Shown here piece after piece: positions 23,401 through 36,291 of a stretch of DNA of 64,000 bases. Position numbers and translations under genes: made by a program. How positions within the stretch are numbered: the stretch's first letter is position 1; each line of letters starts with the position of its first letter. A model generated the notes under the pieces. The model had not been told where the DNA came from. It was given only the letters and a program-made list of their open reading frames with translations, and searched no databases. Source of the stretch: Cryptomeria japonica (lineage: Eukaryota; Streptophyta; Pinopsida; Cupressales; Cupressaceae); assembly GCF_030272615.1 (NCBI RefSeq), contig NW_026729263.1, positions 33,501-97,500 of the forward strand, in the 5' to 3' direction.

Positions 23401-26400
23401 CTCGCATTGGCTCTTCCCAGGCCCGGTTGTTGGGTGCGCTCCCACCCTGGCGCGCGCGAAGTTGGAAGTTGGGTTAATTGCCCGGGCGCGCACCTTCGCC
23501 AGGGTGGGCACCTTGGTGCGCAAACCTTGGCTGGGCTGCGCACCAGGGCGGGCTCAAGATGGCACCAGCATTCCCTTTTTCTCACTATCTTTCAAAACGG
23601 AAATTTTAAAATCTCGTTTTTTTTTTGCCTTTTATGGAAATTAGTGAAGGCATCGCATCAAAGGTGCGCACCTCGCTGCCCACCTTGGTGTGCTCCGAGG
23701 TGCCCACCACGGTGCGCAACGCCGGTGCGAACCCGGGAGCGCCCCGATGTGTGCTCCAAGGTGCGGCGTGCACGAAGTCGGACCCCGGTTTGCCCCGGGT
23801 GCGCACCTCGCGTGCACCTTGGTGCGCACACCTTGGCTGGGTTGCGCGGCCTGGTGGGCACCATGGTGCGCACCAAGGAGCGCTCCGAAGTGTGCTCCAA
23901 GGTGCGGCGTGCACGAAGTCGGAGCCCGGTTTGCCCCGGGTGCGCACCTTCGCCGCGGTGGGCACCATGGCGTGCACGAAGTCGGAGCCCGGTTTGCCCC
24001 GGGTGCGCACCTCGCGTGCACCTTCGCCGGGGTGGGCACCTCGGCTGGGTTGCGCGCCCTGGTGCGCACCAAGGAGCGCTCTGAAGTGTGCTCCAAGGTG
24101 CGGCGTGCACGAAGTCGGAGCCCGGTTTGCCCCGGGTGTGCACCTCGCGTGCACCTTCGCTGCGGTGGGCACCTTGGCTGGGTTGCGCGCCTTGGTGGGC
24201 ACCATGCAGTGCACGAAGTCGGAGCCCGGTTTGCCCCGGGCGCGCACCTCCGCCAGGGTGGGCACCTTGGTGCGCACAACTTGCCTGGGCTGCGCACCAG
24301 GAAGGGCTCAAGATGGCACCCGCGTTCCGTTTTTTTCACTATCTTTCAGAACGGAAATTTTAAAATATCGTTTTTTTTTGCCTTTTCTGGAAATTAGTGA
24401 AGGCAGCGCATCAAAGGTGCGCAACGCTGGTGCGAACCTGGGAGCGCTCCGATGTGTGCTCCAAGGTGCGGCGTGCACGAAGTCGGACCCCGGTTTGCCC
24501 CGGGTGCGCACCTCGCGTGCACCTTGGTGCGCACACCTTGGCTGGGTTGCGCGCCCTGGTGGGCACCATGGTGCGCACCAAGGAGCGCTCCGAAGTGTGC
24601 TCCAAGGTGCGGCGTGCACGAAGTCGGAGCCCGGTTTGCCCCGGGTGCGCACCTCGCGTGCACCTTCGCCGCGGTGGGCACCATGGCGTGCACGAAGTCG
24701 GAGCCCGGTTTGCCCCGGGTGCGCACCTCGCGTGCACCTTCGCCGGGGTGGGCACCTTAGTGTGCAGACCTTGGCTGGGTTGCGCGCCCTGGTGGGCACC
24801 ATGGTGCGCACCAAGGAGCGCTCCGAAGTGTGCTCCAAGGTGCGGCCTGCACGAAGTCGGAGCCCGGTTTGCCCCGGGTGTGCACCTCGGGTGGGCACCT
24901 TGGTGCGCATGCCTTGCCTGGGCTGCGCACCAGGGCGGGCTCAAGATGGCACCCGCGTTCCTTTTTTTTCACTATCTTTCAAAACGGAAATTTTAAAATC
25001 TCATTTTTTTTTGCCTTTTTCTGGAAATTAGTGAAGGCAGCGCATCAAAGGTGCGCACCTCGCTGCCCACCACGGTGCGCAACGCCGGTGGGCACCCGGG
25101 AGTGCTTCGAAGTGTGCTCCAAGGTGCTGCGTGCACGTTGTCGGAGCCCGGTTTGCCCCGGGTGCGCACCTCGCGTGCACCTTCGTCGGGGTGGGCACCT
25201 TGGCTGGGTTTGCCCCGGCTGCGCTCCGAAGCGGGGTTATTGGAGCGCCGCCTCTTTTTTTGTCGGAGCGTTTGGTGGGGTTTCTCGCATTGGCTCTTCC
25301 GAGGCCCGGTTGCCACCCTGGCGCGCACGAAGTCGGAAGTAGGGTTAATTGCCCGGGTGCGCACCTTTGCCAGGGTGGGCACCTTACCTGGGCTGCGCAC
25401 CAGGGCGGGCTCAAGATGGCACGCGCGTTCCGTTTTTTTCACTATCTTTCAAAACGGAAATTTTAAAATCTCCTTTTTTTTTTGCCTTTTCTGGAAATTA
25501 GTGAAGGCAGCGCATCAAAGGTGCGCACCTCGCTGCCCACCTTGGTGTGCTCTGAGGTGCGCACCCGGGAGCGCTACGAAGTGTGCTCCAAGGTGCGGCG
25601 TGCACGTTGTCGGAGCCCGGTTTGCCCCGGGTGCGCACCTCGCCTGCACCTTGGCCGGGGTGGGCACCTTGGCTGGGTTTGCCCAGGGTGCGCTCCGAAG
25701 CGGGGTTACTGGAGCGCCCCCTCTTTTTTTGTCAGAGCGTTTGGTGGGGTTTCTCGCATTGGCTCTTCCCAGGCCCGGTTGTTGGGTGCGCTCCCACCCT
25801 GGCGCGCGCGAAGTTGGAAGTTGGGTTAATTGCCCGGGCGCGCACCTTCGCCAGGGTGGGCACCTTGGTGCGCACACCTTGGCTGGGCTGCGCACCAGGG
25901 CGGGCTCAAGATGGCACCAGCATTCCCTTTTTCTCACTATCTTTCAAAACGGAAATTTTAAAATCTCGTTTTTTTTTTGCCTTTTATGGAAATTAGTGAA
26001 GGCATCGCATCAAAGGTGCGCACCTCGCTGCCCACCTTGGTGTGCTCCGAGGTGCCCACCACGGTGCGCAACGCCGGTGCGAACCCGGGAGCGCCCCGAT
26101 GTGTGCTCCAAGGTGCGGCGTGCACGAAGTCGGACCCCGGTTTGCCCCGGGTGCGCACCTCGCGTGCACCTTGGTGCGCACACCTTGGCTGGGTTGCGCG
26201 GCCTGGTGGGCACCATGGTGCGCACCAAGGAGCGCTCCGAAGTGTGCTCCAAGGTGCGGCGTGCACGAAGTCGGAGCCCGGTTTGCCCCGGGTACGCACC
26301 TCGCGTGCACCTTCGCCGGGGTGGGCACCTCGGCTGGGTTGCGCGCCCTGGTGCGCACCAAGGAGCGCTCCGAAGTGTGCTCCAAGGTGCGGCGTGCACG

Positions 26401-28209
26401 AAGTCGGAGCCCGGTTTGCCCCGGGTGCGCACCTTCGCCGCGGTGCGCACCATGGCGTGCACGAAGTCGGAGCCCGGTTTGCCCCGGGTGCGCACCTCGC
26501 GTGCACCTTCGGCGGGGTTGCGCGCCCTGGTGGGCACCATGGTGCGCACCAAGGAGCGCTCCGAAGTGTGCTCCAAGGTGCGGCGTGCACGAAGTCGGAG
26601 CCCGGTTTGCCCCGGGTGCGCACCTCGCGTGCACCTTCGGCGGGGTTGCGCGCCCTGGTGGGCACCATGGTGCGCACCAAGGAGCGCTCCGAAGTGTGCT
26701 CCAAGGTGCGGCGTGCACGAAGTCGGAGCCCGGTTTGCCCCGGGTGCGCACCTCGCGTGCACCTTCGCCGCGGTGGGCACCATGGCGTGCACGAAGTCGG
26801 AGCCCGGTTTGCCCCGGGTGCGCACCTCGCGTGCACCTTCGCCGGGGTGGGCACCTCGGCTGGGTTGCGCGCCCTGGTGCGCACCAAGGAGCGCTCCGAA
26901 GTGTGCTCCAAGGTGCGGCGTGCACGAAGTCGGAGCCCGGTTTGCCCCGGGTGCGCACCTCGCGTGCACCTTCGCCAGGGTGGGCACCTCGGTGCGCACA
27001 CCTTCTCAATGTTTTCTTGCCTTTTCTGGAAATTGGTGAAGGCAGCGCATCAAAGGTGCGCACCTCGGTGTGCTCCGAGGTGCGAACCCGAGAGCGCTCC
27101 GAGGTGCCCACGAAGTCGAAAGTCGGGTTAATTGCATTGTTTTCCCCGGGTGCGCTCCGAGGTGCGCAACATCGGCGCGCACCAAGGAGGGCTCCGAAGT
27201 GTGCTCCAAGGTGCGCACGATGGCGTGCACCTCTGGTGCGCACGATTCGGAGCTCGGTTTGACCGGGGTGCGCACACCTTGGCTGGGTTGCGCACCTTTT
27301 GTGCGCTCCAAGGTGCGCACGAAGTCGGAGCTCGGTTTGCCCCGGGTGCGCACCTTCGCCAGGGTGCGCACCTTGATGCGCACGCCTTGGCTGGGCTGCG
27401 CACCTTGGTGGGCGCCATGGTGCGCACCTTTCGTGCGCTCCAAGGTGCGCACGAAGTCGGAGCTCGGTTTGCCCCGGGTGCGCACCTTGGTGGGCGCCAT
27501 GGTGCACTCCGAGGTGCCCAAGATTGGTGCGCACCAAGGAGCGCTCCGAAGTGCGCTCCAAGGTGCGCGCGAAGTCGAAAGTTGGGTTAATTGTCCGGTT
27601 TGCCTCGGGTGCGCACCTTGCGTGCACCTTCGCCAGGGTGGGCGCCTTGGTGCGCACACCTTGGCTGGGCTGCGCACACCTTGGCACCCGCGTTTCCTTC
27701 ATTTTAAATTTTTTTTTTTTACAATCTCTCAAGTGGGAAATTCTATAATCTCAACTTTTTTTGCCTTTTCAGGAAACTTTTGAATGGAGCGCATCATTGG
27801 TGCGCTCCGAAGTGTGCTCCAAAGCTCTCTCCAGCTGCGTGCACCTGCCCCGGCCGCGCACCCGGCCCCGCCCAGCTTCGCTCACCTGTCCCGGGCGTCT
27901 GGTGCGGAACCTTAGAGTAAGAAACATCACCGTGCACCTTGGCCAACGTGCGCGACTCGACCGAGCGCGCACTGGCCGAGGTGCACACCGATTTCACCTG
28001 GGTGCGCGCGCAGCACCTCGGGCGCACCGGGGTGCGCGCACAACGCCCGGGTTGCACCGTGGCCTGTGTGCTCGGGGCGCCTCGGGTGCGCGCTCGGTGT
28101 CGCCCCCCGCGCGCGCGGTAGTGCGGGCAGCGCACCCCGGCCCGGCCCGGCCCCGACGAGAACGCAAACGGGCAAAAGGTTTATTCAAATAGCATTGCGA
28201 CGCCCGGCG

Positions 28210-28222
28210 AAAAACTAAAAAA
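28210..28222 (-). terminator. Pol III terminator of 5S copy 4
   Basis: T6-AG-T5 directly after the gene. Confidence 0.9.
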
Positions 28223-28340
28223 GGGTGCAACACCGGGACTTCCCGGGAGGTCACCCATCCCAGTACTACTCCGGCCCAAGCGCGCTTAACTGCGGAGTTC
28301 TGATGGGATCCGGTGCACTAACGCTGGTATGATCGCACCC
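28223..28340 (-). rRNA. 5S rRNA: 5S ribosomal RNA, copy 4
   Basis: Identical gene in U3. Its 3' flank has the six-C variant, which lies outside the transcribed and terminator sequence. Confidence 0.98.
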
Positions 28341-28368
28341 GTTATGAGCTTGTCGCAGTGTGTACTTA
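28341..28368 (-). promoter_or_regulatory. 5S upstream promoter region, copy 4
   Basis: TAAGTA at -28 to -23 and C at -1, as in copy 1. Confidence 0.75.
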
Positions 28369-31300
28369 GCAAACCGCGACCCACGTGCGAATCCACCCCG
28401 GCCACCCACCCCCGTCGAGGTGCACACCCTCCCTCGCGAAGTGCGCCCCGTTCGCCAAGTGTGAGCCCTGCCCGGGTGCGCGCACCTTGCTAGGGCGTCG
28501 GGTGTGCACCCGGCCCGGCCTACGTGCGTGCACCTGGAGGGGGCGTCGTGTGCGTGCAGTGTCCCGTCTGCAACGCGGTGCCCACACACCACCTCGGGCG
28601 CAACGACCTGCGCTCACATGTGGGCCGAGTGCACCTTGGTGCATGTTCGGGGCGCCTCGGGTGCACGCTCGATCTTGCCCCGGTGCACCAAGGCGCTCGG
28701 TTTGCCCCGGGTGCGCACTTGGTGCAAGGTGGGCACCCAAAATAGGGATCAAGCACCAAAACACAAGTTTCGGGATGCAAAATGGGACCCAAGGACCACA
28801 AATGCGTTCCAAGACCCATGATGGGTCCACGAGAACAAAAATGTGTTCCGAGACTTAATAAACAAATATTGGGTTTTAGGAGAAGAAACATGCTCTGATG
28901 CCCAAAACGAGAATCGACCCCGAAAAGGCCACAGGCCAAAAGTGGGATGCGAGACAAAAAAAAATGGGACCCGAGGACCAAAATTGGGTTCCCAGGTCGA
29001 AGACAGGGCAACCGGACAAGAAACGACCTCTAAGGCTCGAAATGAGTCCCGACGACTAAAACTTGACAAGAAGCACCCATCAGGCACCCAACTCGACACC
29101 CATGGGATGCCGACCCACCCGGGCTTCCACCTAGCACACCTTGGCACCCACCCACCCTCGCACCCAACCTCGCACCCAACTTAGCACCTTTGAACCCACA
29201 TTGGCACTCACCCTGACCCTGGCACCTTGGAACCCACATTGGCACTCACCTTGACCCTGGCACCCACCTTTGCACTCACCTTGGGACCCACCCTGGCTCC
29301 CACCTCGGCACCCACCCAGACACCCACCTTGGTTCCTTGGCACCCACCTTGGATCCTTGGCACCCACCCCGACACCCACCTTGGCACGCAACTTGGCTAC
29401 TTGCCACCCACCTTGGCTCCTTGACGCCCACCCCGACAACCACCCCGTGACCTACCCTGGCTAGGGTTGGTGCACACCCACCCTGGTGCCCACCTTGGCA
29501 CCCACCCTATGACCCACCTTGGCACGCACCTTAGTACCCACCCCGTTACCCACCCTAGGACCCACCCCGTGACCCACCTTGGCCAGGGTGGGTGCCTTGG
29601 TGCGCACAACTTGCCTGGGCTGCACACCAGGGCGGGCTCAAGATGGCACCCGCGTTCCGTTTTTTTCACTATCTTTCAAAACGGAAATTTTAAAATCTCA
29701 TTTTTTTCTTTTTTTTGCCTTTTCTGGAAATTAGTGAAGGCAGCGCATCAAAGGTGCGCAATGCTGGTGCGAACCCGGGAGCGCTCCGATGTGTGCTCCA
29801 AGGTGCGGCGTGCACGAAGTCCGAGCCCGGTTTGCCCCGGGTGCGCACCTCGCGTGCACCTTCGCCGGGGTGAGCACCTTGGCTGGGTTGCGCGCCCTGG
29901 TGCGTACCAAGGAGCGCTCTGAAGTGTGCTCCAAGGTGCGGCGTGCACGAAGTCGGAGCCCGGTTTGCCCCGGGTGTGCACCTCGGGTGCGCACCTCGCG
30001 TGCACCTTCGCTGCGGTGGGCACCTTGGCTGGGTTGCGCGCCTTGGTGGGCACCATGCAGTGCACGAAGTCGGAGCCCGGTTTGCCCCGGGCGCGCACCT
30101 CCGCCAGGGTGGGCACCTTGGTGCGCACAACTTGCCTGGGCTGCGCATCAGGAAGGGCTCAAGATGGCACCCGCGTTCCGTTTTTTTCACTATCTTTCAG
30201 AACGGAAATTTTAAAATATCGTTTTTTTTTGCCTTTTCTGGAAATTAGTGAAGGCAGCGCATCAAAGGTGCGCAACGCTGGTGCGAACCTGGGAGCGCTC
30301 CGATGTGTGCTCCAAGGTGCGGCGTGCACGAAGTCGGAGCCCGGTTTGCCTCGGGTGCGCCCTGGTGGGCACCATGGTGCGCACCAAGGAGCGCTCCGAA
30401 GTGTGCTCCAAGGTGCGGCCTGCACGAAGTCGGAGCCCGGTTTGCCCCGGGTGTGCACCTCGGGTGGGCACCTTGGTGCGCATGCCTTGCCTGGGCTGCG
30501 CACCAGGGCGGGCTCAAGATGGCACCCGCGTTCCTTTTTTTTCACTATCTTTCAAAACGGAAATTTTAAAATCTCATTTTTTTTTGCCTTTTTCTGGAAA
30601 TTAGTGAAGGCAGCGCATCAAAGGTGCGCACCTCGCTGCCCACCACGGTGCGCAACGCCGGTGGGCACCCGGGAGTGCTTCGAAGTGTGCTCCAAGGTGC
30701 TGCGTGCACGTTGTCGGAGCCCGGTTTGCCCCGGGTGCGCACCTCGCGTGCACCTTCGTCGGGGTGGGCACCTTGGCTTGGTTTGCCCCGGCTGCGCTCC
30801 GAAGCGGGGTTATTGGAGCGCCGCCTCTTTTTTTGTCGGAGCGTTTGGTGGGGTTTCTCGCATTGGCTCTTCCGAGGCCCGGTTGCCACCCTGGCGCGCA
30901 CGAAGTCGGAAGTAGGGTTAATTGCCCGGGTGCGCACCTTTGCCAGGGTGGCACCTTACCTGGGCTGCGCACCAGGGCGGGCTCAAGATGGCACGCGCGT
31001 TCCGTTTTTTTCACTATCTTTCAAAACGGAAATTTTAAAATCTCCTTTTTTTTTTGCCTTTTCTGGAAATTAGTGAAGGCAGCGCATCAAAGGTGCGCAC
31101 CTCGCTGCCCACCTTGGTGTGCTCTGAGGTGCGCACCCGGGAGCGCTACGAAGTGTGCTCCAAGGTGCGGCGTGCACGTTGTCGGAGCCCGGTTTGCCCC
31201 GGGTGCGCACCTCGCCTGCACCTTGGCCGGGGTGGGCACCTTGGCTGGGTTTGCCCAGGGTGCGCTCCGAAGCGGGGTTACTGGAGCGCCCCCTCTTTTT

Positions 31301-34300
31301 TTGTCAGAGAGTTTGGTGGGGTTTCTCGCATTGGCTCTTCCCAGGCCCGGTTGTTGGGTGCGCTCCCACCCTGGCGCGCGCGAAGTTGGAAGTTGGGTTA
31401 ATTGCCCGGGCGCGCACCTTCGCCAGGGTGGGCACCTTGGTGCGCAAACCTTGGCTGGGCTGCGCACCAGGGCGGGCTCAAGATGGCACCAGCATTCCCT
31501 TTTTCTCACTATCTTTCAAAACGGAAATTTTAAAATCTCGTTTTTTTTTTGCCTTTTATGGAAATTAGTGAAGGCATCGCATCAAAGGTGCGCACCTCGC
31601 TGCCCACCTTGGTGTGCTCCGAGGTGCCCACCACGGTGCGCAACGCCGGTGCGAACCCGGGAGCGCCCCGATGTGTGCTCCAAGGTGCGGCGTGCACGAA
31701 GTCGGACCCCGGTTTGCCCCGGGTGCGCACCTCGCGTGCACCTTGGTGCGCACACCTTGGCTGGGTTGCGCGGCCTGGTGGGCACCATGGTGCGCACCAA
31801 GGAGCGCTCCGAAGTGTGCTCCAAGGTGCGGCGTGCACGAAGTCGGAGCCCGGTTTGCCCCGGGTGCGCACCTTCGCCGCGATGGGCACCATGGCGTGCA
31901 CGAAGTCGGAGCCCGGTTTGCCCCGGGTGCGCACCTCGCGTGCACCTTCGCCGGGGTGGGCACCTCGGCTGGGTTGCGCGCCCTGGTGCGCACCAAGGAG
32001 CGCTCTGAAGTGTGCTCCAAGGTGCGGCGTGCACGAAGTCGGAGCCCGGTTTGCCCCGGGTGTGCACCTCGCGTGCACCTTCGCTGCGGTGGGCACCTTG
32101 GCTGGGTTGCGCGCCTTGGTGGGCACCATGCAGTGCACGAAGTCGGAGCCCGGTTTGCCCCGGGCGCGCACCTCCGCCAGGGTGGGCACCTTGGTGCGCA
32201 CAACTTGCCTGGGCTGCGCACCAGGAAGGGCTCAAGATGGCACCCGCGTTCCGTTTTTTTCACTATCTTTCAGAACGGAAATTTTAAAATATCGTTTTTT
32301 TTTGCCTTTTCTGGAAATTAGTGAAGGCAGCGCATCAAAGGTGCGCAACGCTGGTGCGAACCTGGGAGCGCTCCGATGTGTGCTCCAAGGTGCGGCGTGC
32401 ACGAAGTCGGACCCCGGTTTGCCCCGGGTGCGCACCTCGCGTGCACCTTGGTGCGCACACCTTGGCTGGGTTGCGCGCCCTGGTGGGCACCATGGTGCGC
32501 ACCAAGGAGCGCTCCGAAGTGTGCTCCAAGGTGCGGCGTGCACGAAGTCGGAGCCCGGTTTGCCCCGGGTGCGCACCTCGCGTGCACCTTCGCCGCGGTG
32601 GGCACCATGGCGTGCACGAAGTCGGAGCCCGGTTTGCCCCGGGTGCGCACCTCGCGTGCACCTTCGCCGGGGTGGGCACCTTGGTGTGCAGACCTTGGCT
32701 GGGTTGCGCGCCCTGGTGGGCACCATGGTGCGCACCAAGGAGCGCTCCGAAGTGTGCTCCAAGGTGCGGCCTGCACGAAGTCGGAGCCCGGTTTGCCCCG
32801 GGTGTGCACCTCGGGTGGGCACCTTGGTGCGCATGCCTTGCCTGGGCTGCGCACCAGGGCGGGCTCAAGATGGCACCCGCGTTCCTTTTTTTTCACTATC
32901 TTTCAAAACGGAAATTTTAAAATCTCATTTTTTTTTGCCTTTTTCTGGAAATTAGTGAAGGCAGCGCATCAAAGGTGCGCACCTCGCTGCCCACCACGGT
33001 GCGCAACGCCGGTGGGCACCCGGGAGTGCTTCGATGTGTGCTCCAAGGTGCTGCGTGCACGTTGTCGGAGCCCGGTTTGCCCCGGGTGCGCACCTCGCGT
33101 GCACCTTCGTCGGGGTGGGCACCTTGGCTGGGTTTGCCCCGGCTGCGCTCCGAAGCGGGGTTATTGGAGCGCCGCCTCTTTTTTTGTCGGAGCGTTTGGT
33201 GGGGTTTCTCGCATTGGCTCTTCCGAGGCCCGGTTGCCACCCTGGCGCGCACGAAGTCGGAAGTAGGGTTAATTGCCCGGGTGCGCACCTTTGCCAGGGT
33301 GGGCACCTTACCTGGGCTGCGCACCAGGGCGGGCTCAAGATGGCACGCGCGTTCCGTTTTTTTCACTATCTTTCAAAACGGAAATTTTAAAATCTCCTTT
33401 TTTTTTTGCCTTTTCTGGAAATTAGTGAAGGCAGCGCATCAAAGGTGCGCACCTCGCTGCCCACCTTGGTGTGCTCTGAGGTGCGCACCCGGGAGCGCTA
33501 CGAAGTGTGCTCCAAGGTGCGGCGTGCACGTTGTCGGAGCCCGGTTTGCCCCGGGTGCGCACCTCGCCTGCACCTTGGCCGGGGTGGGCACCTTGGCTGG
33601 GTTTGCCCAGGGTGCGCTCCGAAGCGGGGTTACTGGAGCGCCCCCTCTTTTTTTGTCAGAGCGTTTGGTGGGGTTTCTCGCATTGGCTCTTCCCAGGCCC
33701 GGTTGTTGGGTGCGCTCCCACCCTGGCGCGCGCGAAGTTGGAAGTTGGGTTAATTGCCCGGGCGCGCACCTTCGCCAGGGTGGGCACCTTGGTGCGCACA
33801 CCTTGGCTGGGCTGCGCACCAGGGCGGGCTCAAGATGGCACCAGCATTCCCTTTTTCTCACTATCTTTCAAAACGGAAATTTTAAAATCTCGTTTTTTTT
33901 TTGCCTTTTATGGAAATTAGTGAAGGCATCGCATCAAAGGTGCGCACCTCGCTGCCCACCTTGGTGTGCTCCGAGGTGCCCACCACGGTGCGCAACGCCG
34001 GTGCGAACCCGGGAGCGCCCCGATGTGTGCTCCAAGGTGCGGCGTGCACGAAGTCGGACCCCGGTTTGCCCCGGGTGCGCACCTCGCGTGCACCTTGGTG
34101 CGCACACCTTGGCTGGGTTGCGCGGCCTGGTGGGCACCATGGTGCGCACCAAGGAGCGCTCCGAAGTGTGCTCCAAGGTGCGGCGTGCACGAAGTCGGAG
34201 CCCGGTTTGCCCCGGGTACGCACCTCGCGTGCACCTTCGCCGGGGTGGGCACCTCGGCTGGGTTGCGCGCCCTGGTGCGCACCAAGGAGCGCTCCGAAGT

Positions 34301-36132
34301 GTGCTCCAAGGTGCGGCGTGCACGAAGTCGGAGCCCGGTTTGCCCCGGGTGCGCACCTTCGCCGCGGTGCGCACCATGGCGTGCACGAAGTCGGAGCCCG
34401 GTTTGCCCCGGGTGCGCACCTCGCGTGCACCTTCGGCGGGGTTGCGCGCCCTGGTGGGCACCATGGTGCGCACCAAGGAGCGCTCCGAAGTGTGCTCCAA
34501 GGTGCGGCGTGCACGAAGTCGGAGCCCGGTTTGCCCCGGGTGCGCACCTCGCGTGCACCTTCGGCGGGGTTGCGCGCCCTGGTGGGCACCATGGTGCGCA
34601 CCAAGGAGCGCTCCGAAGTGTGCTCCAAGGTGCGGCGTGCACGAAGTCGGAGCCCGGTTTGCCCCGGGTGCGCACCTCGCGTGCACCTTCGCCGCGGTGG
34701 GCACCATGGCGTGCACGAAGTCGGAGCCCGGTTTGCCCCGGGTGCGCACCTCGCGTGCACCTTCGCCGGGGTGGGCACCTCGGCTGGGTTGCGCGCCCTG
34801 GTGCGCACCAAGGAGCGCTCCGAAGTGTGCTCCAAGGTGCGGCGTGCACGAAGTCGGAGCCCGGTTTGCCCCGGGTGCGCACCTCGCGTGCACCTTCGCC
34901 AGGGTGGGCACCTCGGTGCGCACACCTTCTCAATGTTTTCTTGCCTTTTCTGGAAATTGGTGAAGGCAGCGCATCAAAGGTGCGCACCTCGGTGTGCTCC
35001 GAGGTGCGAACCCGAGAGCGCTCCGAGGTGCCCACGAAGTCGAAAGTCGGGTTAATTGCATTGTTTTCCCCGGGTGCGCTCCGAGGTGCGCAACATCGGC
35101 GCGCACCAAGGAGGGCTCCGAAGTGTGCTCCAAGGTGCGCACGATGGCGTGCACCTCTGGTGCGCACGATTCGGAGCTCGGTTTGACCGGGGTGCGCACA
35201 CCTTGGCTGGGTTGCGCACCTTTTGTGCGCTCCAAGGTGCGCACGAAGTCGGAGCTCGGTTTGCCCCGGGTGCGCACCTTCGCCAGGGTGCGCACCTTGA
35301 TGCGCACGCCTTGGCTGGGCTGCGCACCTTGGTGGGCGCCATGGTGCGCACCTTTCGTGCGCTCCAAGGTGCGCACGAAGTCGGAGCTCGGTTTGCCCCG
35401 GGTGCGCACCTTGGTGGGCGCCATGGTGCACTCCGAGGTGCCCAAGATTGGTGCGCACCAAGGAGCGCTCCGAAGTGCGCTCCAAGGTGCGCGCGAAGTC
35501 GAAAGTTGGGTTAATTGTCCGGTTTGCCTCGGGTGCGCACCTTGCGTGCACCTTCGCCAGGGTGGGCGCCTTGGTGCGCACACCTTGGCTGGGCTGCGCA
35601 CACCTTGGCACCCGCGTTTCCTTCATTTTAAATTTTTTTTTTTTACAATCTCTCAAGTGGGAAATTCTATAATCTCAACTTTTTTTGCCTTTTCAGGAAA
35701 CTTTTGAATGGAGCGCATCATTGGTGCGCTCCGAAGTGTGCTCCAAAGCTCTCTCCAGCTGCGTGCACCTGCCCCGGCCGCGCACCCGGCCCCGCCCAGC
35801 TTCGCTCACCTGTCCCGGGCGTCTGGTGCGGAACCTTAGAGTAAGAAACATCACCGTGCACCTTGGCCAACGTGCGCGACTCGACCGAGCGCGCACTGGC
35901 CGAGGTGCACACCGATTTCACCTGGGTGCGCGCGCAGCACCTCGGGCGCACCGGGGTGCGCGCACAACGCCCGGGTTGCACCGTGGCCTGTGTGCTCGGG
36001 GCGCCTCGGGTGCGCGCTCGGTGTCGCCCCCGCGCGCGCGGTAGTGCGGGCAGCGCACCCCGGCCCGGCCCGGCCCCGACGAGAACGCAAACGGGCAAAA
36101 GGTTTATTCAAATAGCATTGCGACGCCCGGCG

Positions 36133-36145
36133 AAAAACTAAAAAA
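36133..36145 (-). terminator. Pol III terminator of 5S copy 5
   Basis: T6-AG-T5 directly after the gene. Confidence 0.9.
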
Positions 36146-36263
36146 GGGTGCAACACCGGGACTTCCCGGGAGGTCACCCATCCCAGTACTACTCCGGCCC
36201 AAGCGCGCTTAACTGCGGAGTTCTGATGGGATCCGGTGCACTAACGCTGGTATGATCGCACCC
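36146..36263 (-). rRNA. 5S rRNA: 5S ribosomal RNA, copy 5
   Basis: Identical gene in U4, although this unit has three private substitutions elsewhere. Confidence 0.98.
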
Positions 36264-36291
36264 GTTATGAGCTTGTCGCAGTGTGTACTTA
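36264..36291 (-). promoter_or_regulatory. 5S upstream promoter region, copy 5
   Basis: TAAGTA at -28 to -23 and C at -1, as in copy 1. Confidence 0.75.

Larger units (their letters stand above)
21671..29595. repeat. Macrosatellite unit U3, complete (7925 bp)
   Basis: Same layout. Private single-base insertion T at 21962 (GGCTGGTGTTGCG instead of GGCTGGGTTGCG). It shares with U6 a six-C run about 120 bp downstream of the 5S gene end (28103-28108), where other units have five C. Confidence 0.93.
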